In this document: one piece after another, positions 15,072-18,683 of the stretch
Layout of the letters: each line of letters opens with the position of its first letter
Position numbering within the stretch: position 1 is the first letter of the stretch
NCBI GenBank assembly: GCA_964521105.1
Contig: CAZFPO010000050.1
Location: 1 to 18,683, forward strand
From: JAQUGA01 sp964521105
GTDB taxonomy: Bacteria > Bacteroidota > Bacteroidia > Bacteroidales > WCHB1-69
Direction: 5' to 3'
Length of the DNA: 18,683 nucleotides
The notes under the pieces: model-generated
What the model saw: only the letters and a program-made list of their open reading frames with translations
Database searches by the model: none
What the model was told of the DNA's origin: nothing
Translations under genes and position numbers: made by a program

Positions 15072-17141
15072 CTAATTTGTTTCATTTTCAGATGTTGTTT
15101 CAACAATTGAAGTATCATCTGATGAAGGGTCGAAACTTTCTGTTTTATTTTCTGTATTAGGAGATGAGTTTTTAACATCATCATTATCTTCATGAAAGGG
15201 GCGTTCTCCAAAAATATGTTTAACATCTTCTCTAAAAATAACTTCTTTTTCGAGTAACATTTGGGCTAATAATTCCATATTAGCTTTATTTTCGATAATG
15301 ATTTGTTTTGCTCGTTGATAAGCTTTTTCAATTAAATTTTGAATTTCTTGATCAATGAGTTTTGCTGTTTCGTCGCTATAAGGTTTTTGAAAATTGTATT
15401 CATTTTGCCCAGATGAATCGTAATAACTTACGTTTCCAATTTTATCGTTCATACCAAAATACACAACAATAGCATAAGCTTGTTTAGAAACTCTTTCCAA
15501 ATCGTTTAAGGCTCCGGTTGAAACTTTTCCAAAAATCACTTCTTCAGATGCTCTGCCTCCCAAAGTTGCGGTCATCTCATCAAACATTTGCTCGAATGTT
15601 GTAATTTGACGCTCTTCGGGTAAATACCAGGCTGCACCTAACGATTTTCCGCGTGGTACAATTGTTACCTTTACTAGAGGGGAAGCATATTTTATGAGCC
15701 AGCTTACAGTAGCATGACCTGCTTCGTGAAAAGCAATTACTTTTTTCTCGTTTTGAGATATAATTTTAGTACGGCGTTCTAATCCGCCAACGATGCGATC
15801 AATAGCGTCTAAGAAGTCTTGTCTGCCAATTTCTTTTTTTTCTTTTCGAGCAGCAATTAATGCCGCTTCGTTACAAACATTTGCTATGTCTGCACCCGAA
15901 AAACCGGGTGTTTGACGAGCAAAAAAATCGGAATCGAAATCTTTCGACAATTTTAAATTGCGTATATGGACGTGAAAAATCTCTTTGCGTTCTTCAACAT
16001 CTGGTAGTTCAACATGAATTTGACGGTCGAATCGACCAGCTCGCATTAAGGCTTTATCTAAAACATCAGCTCGATTTGTGGCAGCAAGTAAAATTACTCC
16101 GTTATTGGTTGAAAAGCCATCCATTTCGGTAAGTAGGGCATTTAAGGTGCTCTCACGTTCGTCATTTGAGCCCGAAAAGGCATTTTTTCCGCGTGCACGC
16201 CCAATAGCATCAATTTCATCAATAAATATAATACAAGGGGCTTTTTCTTTTGCTGTTTTAAATAAGTCCCTCACACGCGATGCTCCAACCCCCACAAACA
16301 TTTCAACAAAGTCCGAACCCGACATCGTGAAAAATGGAACTTTGGCTTCGCCGGCAACAGCTTTTGCCAATAAGGTTTTTCCAGTTCCCGGAGGACCAAC
16401 TAATAAAACTCCTTTTGGAATTTTACCACCTAATTCGGTGTATTTTTTTGGATTCTTCAAAAAATCAACAATTTCAATAATTTCTTCTTTTGCACCTTGC
16501 AGCCCTGCTACATCTTTAAAACTAACCGAGACAGCAGTGTTTTTATCAAATAACTGAGCTTTTGATTTTCCAAAATTAAAAATTTGTCCTCCTCCAGCTC
16601 CTCCTTTGGTCATCGACCGCATGATAAATATCCAAATTATAACAATTACAATAATTGGTAGTAACCAACCCAGTGCTTCAACGCCCCAATCTTTAGAGTT
16701 ATCGTATGCTATAATAACAGGTTTAAAATCTTTTAAAATTTGCTGTTTTGCTTCTTCGCTTTTGCCAATTGTGTCTTGGCGAAGTAATTTGTCTTGAGTT
16801 TTATCGATGGTGTTGTTAAAAGTTTCTACTGAACCAATTATATGATAAAATTGTGGTCCTTCTTCGGTTTTACCGGTTTTTGTGTTTACAAAATCTTTGT
16901 ACTTTTCATCAATTTTAAGGCTGTCTTTTTTGATGTAAATTTGAGCTTGCTCTTTTTTGCGAACAATGACAATTTTATCAATATGTCCTTTAAGCAACAT
17001 TTGGTCTAACTCATTTGAGTTAATTTCTTTTGATGCACTGGAGCCTGAGTTCCAAAAATAACTTGCAATAAATAATACTGCTAAAGCTCCATATATCCAG
17101 TAAAAGTTGAAAATTTCTTTTTTCTTTTTTGTAGGTTCCAT
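15072..17141 (-). CDS. ftsH: ATP-dependent membrane zinc protease FtsH
   Basis: FtsH forms a hexamer in the inner membrane that unfolds and degrades membrane and regulatory proteins. The 689-residue protein has two transmembrane segments (about 12-30 and 156-175) flanking a periplasmic domain of about 125 residues. The AAA+ domain follows, with Walker A GPPGTGKT (249-256), the pore motif FVGVG (282-286), Walker B IIFIDEID (304-311) and the second-region-of-homology arginines (RAGRFDR, 367-373). The zinc protease has HEAGH (472-476) and a downstream Asp in GALNDLERVSKQA. The Ser/Asp/Glu-rich C-terminal tail (last 40 residues or so) is probably disordered. In E. coli FtsH degrades LpxC and so balances lipid A and phospholipid synthesis; linkage to cdsA and psd here fits a membrane role. 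Confidence 0.97.
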   Translation of the reverse strand: MEPTKKKKEIFNFYWIYGALAVLFIASYFWNSGSSASKEINSNELDQMLLKGHIDKIVIVRKKEQAQIYIKKDSLKIDEKYKDFVNTKTGKTEEGPQFYHIIGSVETFNNTIDKTQDKLLRQDTIGKSEEAKQQILKDFKPVIIAYDNSKDWGVEALGWLLPIIVIVIIWIFIMRSMTKGGAGGGQIFNFGKSKAQLFDKNTAVSVSFKDVAGLQGAKEEIIEIVDFLKNPKKYTELGGKIPKGVLLVGPPGTGKTLLAKAVAGEAKVPFFTMSGSDFVEMFVGVGASRVRDLFKTAKEKAPCIIFIDEIDAIGRARGKNAFSGSNDERESTLNALLTEMDGFSTNNGVILLAATNRADVLDKALMRAGRFDRQIHVELPDVEERKEIFHVHIRNLKLSKDFDSDFFARQTPGFSGADIANVCNEAALIAARKEKKEIGRQDFLDAIDRIVGGLERRTKIISQNEKKVIAFHEAGHATVSWLIKYASPLVKVTIVPRGKSLGAAWYLPEERQITTFEQMFDEMTATLGGRASEEVIFGKVSTGALNDLERVSKQAYAIVVYFGMNDKIGNVSYYDSSGQNEYNFQKPYSDETAKLIDQEIQNLIEKAYQRAKQIIIENKANMELLAQMLLEKEVIFREDVKHIFGERPFHEDNDDVKNSSPNTENKTESFDPSSDDTSIVETTSENETN

Positions 17142-17164
17142 ATTTATTATTACGATTTCATTTT

Positions 17165-17566
17165 TTAATTATTAATGTGTTTAATTTCTGCATCAGCCCA
17201 TAATTGTTCTAATTTAAAAAACGAACGACTTTCGGGTATAAAAATATGAACCAAGGTGTCAAAATAATCAATTAAAATCCATTCTTTATTTGTTCTGCCT
17301 TCAACCGAAATGGGTTTAATTTTGGTTTCGCGATGAACAGAATAAATAATTTCGTCACAAATTGTCTCGGCTTGAATACCAGAGTTGGCTGTGCATAATA
17401 TAAATTTATCAAACATTGTGTTGTTGATATTTGCTAAATCAAGCAAAATTATCTCATCGCCATTTTTATTAAGTATCGATTTAATAATAATATCCGATAA
17501 TTCAACACTGGGCTTTTCAGATGTTTTATTCTTTAAAATTTTAATTTCTGTTTTAATTTTGGCCAT
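17165..17566 (-). CDS. rsfS: Ribosome silencing factor RsfS (YbeB/Iojap)
   Basis: RsfS binds ribosomal protein L14 on the 50S subunit and blocks joining with 30S when nutrients are scarce. The 133-residue protein has the family core: LSDIIIKSILNKNGDEIILLDL (23-44), FDKFILCTANS (52-62), EWILIDYFDTLVHIF (95-109) and PESRSFFKLEQLWADA (111-126). Length and motifs are normal. It is the first gene of the operon, 23 bases ahead of ftsH. A -7 element ends only 13 bases before its ATG, giving a very short leader. Confidence 0.94.
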   Translation of the reverse strand: MAKIKTEIKILKNKTSEKPSVELSDIIIKSILNKNGDEIILLDLANINNTMFDKFILCTANSGIQAETICDEIIYSVHRETKIKPISVEGRTNKEWILIDYFDTLVHIFIPESRSFFKLEQLWADAEIKHINN

Positions 17567-17579
17567 GAAATTTTTTTTG

Positions 17580-17587
17580 CAAAGATA
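17580..17587 (-). promoter_or_regulatory. Putative -7 element of the rsfS-ftsH operon promoter
   Basis: The minus strand reads TATCTTTG, an exact TAnnTTTG match and the same octamer as upstream of era. The ATG of rsfS starts 13 bases after it, so the leader would be only about 6-9 bases. No good -33 box is seen at 19-21 bases. Confidence 0.5.
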
Positions 17588-17860
17588 ATCATTTTTAGTG
17601 TTTTAATTTCCAAGTTCTTCTTGAATTGTTTATTATAGCAAAATTTAGATTTTTTTAATATTTAATATGCTTTGTTTTAATTTTTTTTTTTTCGTTTTTT
17701 GTTTTTTATAAAAAGGTATGTGTATAAATGTTAATTACTTATGGAAATTAACGTATGCAATTCATTAAATAGTTTAAGGTTAACAATGTTAATTTAACGT
17801 AAAGGTTAAAAAAAACGAGATTTTTGGTTGTATATTGTAGATTAATAAACATGCATTAGA
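17588..17860. other. AT-rich gap between divergent rsfS and birA with GTTAA motif cluster
   Basis: No gene or RNA is recognisable. T-runs dominate 17640-17715. Between 17730 and 17809 six GTTAA/TTAAC pentamers occur (17730, 17748, 17780 as palindromic GTTAAC, 17788, 17794, 17805). They include an inverted pair GTTAATT/AATTAAC (17730-17736 and 17746-17752) and TTAACGTA repeated directly at 17748-17755 and 17794-17801. They precede birA and may be regulatory. No exact TAnnTTTG was found for birA; TTTG at 17823-17826 is a possible -33 box only. Confidence 0.35.
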
Positions 17861-18640
17861 ATGATAATGATTAAAAAGTTGCTGGAAACATCATCTACAA
17901 ATGAGTATTTGATGGATTTAGTTAGGCAATGTTATGATGGCGATATGAATTTGTGTGATTTGAAAGCAAAAATTCCTGAATTTTTTTCAGTTTATACTTG
18001 TTGTCAAAAAGGGGGTAAGGGGCAACGTGGAAATAGTTGGCATAGCGAAATCGGTAAAAATTGCTTAGCAAGCATGATTGTTTATCCATCTATACATGCA
18101 TCTGAACAATATTTTTTGTCGAAAGCAATTACTCTTGGTGTACTTGATTTATTGAGAAGTTTAATAATAGATCATAAAAATTTATCGATAAAATGGCCCA
18201 ACGATTTATATTATGGTGATAAAAAACTGGGTGGTATTTTAATCGAAAATACAATAATTGGAAATGAAATTGTTTACACGGTAGTTGGAGTAGGGCTAAA
18301 CCTTAATCAAACAAATTTTCCATCATATCTACCTAATCCAATTTCGGTAACACAAATTACCGAAATATATTACGACATGGAAGAGGTTACAAAAAATCTA
18401 ATTAAATGTGTTGCCGACAGATATTCTAAAATTACTTCTGACGATGTTCATGTTTTTGATGATGAGTTTTTAAATAGTATGTATAAGTTCAATGCAAATC
18501 ATTGCTTTTTTATTAACCAAAAGCCTATTGAAGCTACCATTCAAGGTGTATCCGAATTTGGAAATTTGCAGTTATTAATAAACAACTCAGAAGTAATTGA
18601 ATGTGGATTTAAAGAAGTTTCGTTTTACGAAAAATTTTAA
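17861..18640 (+). CDS. birA: Biotin--[acetyl-CoA-carboxylase] ligase, catalytic-only BirA
   Basis: The enzyme makes biotinyl-AMP and transfers biotin to a lysine of biotin carboxyl carrier proteins. The 259-residue protein starts directly with the catalytic domain (STNEYL, 12-17) and lacks the N-terminal DNA-binding domain of E. coli BirA, so it should not repress transcription itself. Seen: the biotinyl-AMP loop GKGQRGNSW (52-60), KWPNDLYY (111-118), and KKLGGILIE (121-129) with the lysine that contacts biotinyl-AMP. A small C-terminal beta domain follows (about 213-259). The loop has Lys where E. coli has Arg116 (GRGRRG). Translation may begin at Met1 or at Met3 (17867). The gene diverges from rsfS. 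Confidence 0.93.
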   Translation: MIMIKKLLETSSTNEYLMDLVRQCYDGDMNLCDLKAKIPEFFSVYTCCQKGGKGQRGNSWHSEIGKNCLASMIVYPSIHASEQYFLSKAITLGVLDLLRSLIIDHKNLSIKWPNDLYYGDKKLGGILIENTIIGNEIVYTVVGVGLNLNQTNFPSYLPNPISVTQITEIYYDMEEVTKNLIKCVADRYSKITSDDVHVFDDEFLNSMYKFNANHCFFINQKPIEATIQGVSEFGNLQLLINNSEVIECGFKEVSFYEKF

Positions 18641-18683
18641 CACAGCATCAGAGATAGAATTGCTAAATCTATTAATTATATAA

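Noticed and set aside
15860..16797. Plus-strand open frames opposite ftsH (15860-16132, 16078-16557, 16606-16797)
   Set aside because: They mirror the conserved ftsH coding sequence and encode no recognisable motif.
17385..17588. Plus-strand open frame opposite rsfS
   Set aside because: Antisense to a conserved gene, and its hydrophobic look follows from the AT-rich complement.
17851..17859. Two-codon upstream frame ATG CAT TAG just before birA
   Set aside because: Too short to judge; chance occurrence is likely in AT-rich sequence.

Overview
This AT-rich window fits a Bacteroidota chromosome. The first gene ends in a type IX secretion (Por) C-terminal tail. Several intergenic regions carry the TAnnTTTG -7 promoter element of this phylum, and recognisable Shine-Dalgarno sites are largely absent. 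The gene neighbourhoods (era/der, nif3-like/zinc-ribbon, and rsfS-ftsH-LUD-cdsA-psd facing birA) are also typical of it. No genus can be named from the sequence alone.

Layout. (1) Bases 1-2735 hold the 3' part of a large secreted protein built of tandem Cys-containing modules, closed by a bidirectional terminator. (2) A minus-strand operon, lpxK - pnp - four-helix membrane protein - cyclophilin PPIase (5582 to 2805), covers lipid A synthesis, purine salvage and protein folding. (3) A divergent pair of plus-strand genes, nif3-like and the coiled-coil/zinc-ribbon protein (CdsZ-like), is followed by an exported TPR protein. Its likely start codon lies inside a terminator-like hairpin. (4) Minus-strand S4-domain protein, der and era are RNA-binding and ribosome-assembly functions. 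(5) An initiator tRNA gene with its own promoter and terminator comes next. (6) A small mobile island follows: a REP-associated tyrosine transposase (RAYT) flanked on both sides by long palindromes sharing a 33-base core (32/33 identical). (7) A long minus-strand operon, rsfS - ftsH - LUD protein - cdsA - psd (17566 to 12974), joins ribosome silencing, membrane proteolysis and phospholipid synthesis. (8) After a 294-base AT-rich gap, biotin-protein ligase runs in the opposite direction.

Most of the window is conserved housekeeping. The parts least explained are the RAYT/palindrome island, the hairpin over the start of the exported TPR gene, the recently homogenised repeats of the secreted protein, and a cluster of GTTAA motifs upstream of birA. 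I see no CRISPR array, phage, toxin-antitoxin pair or defence island.
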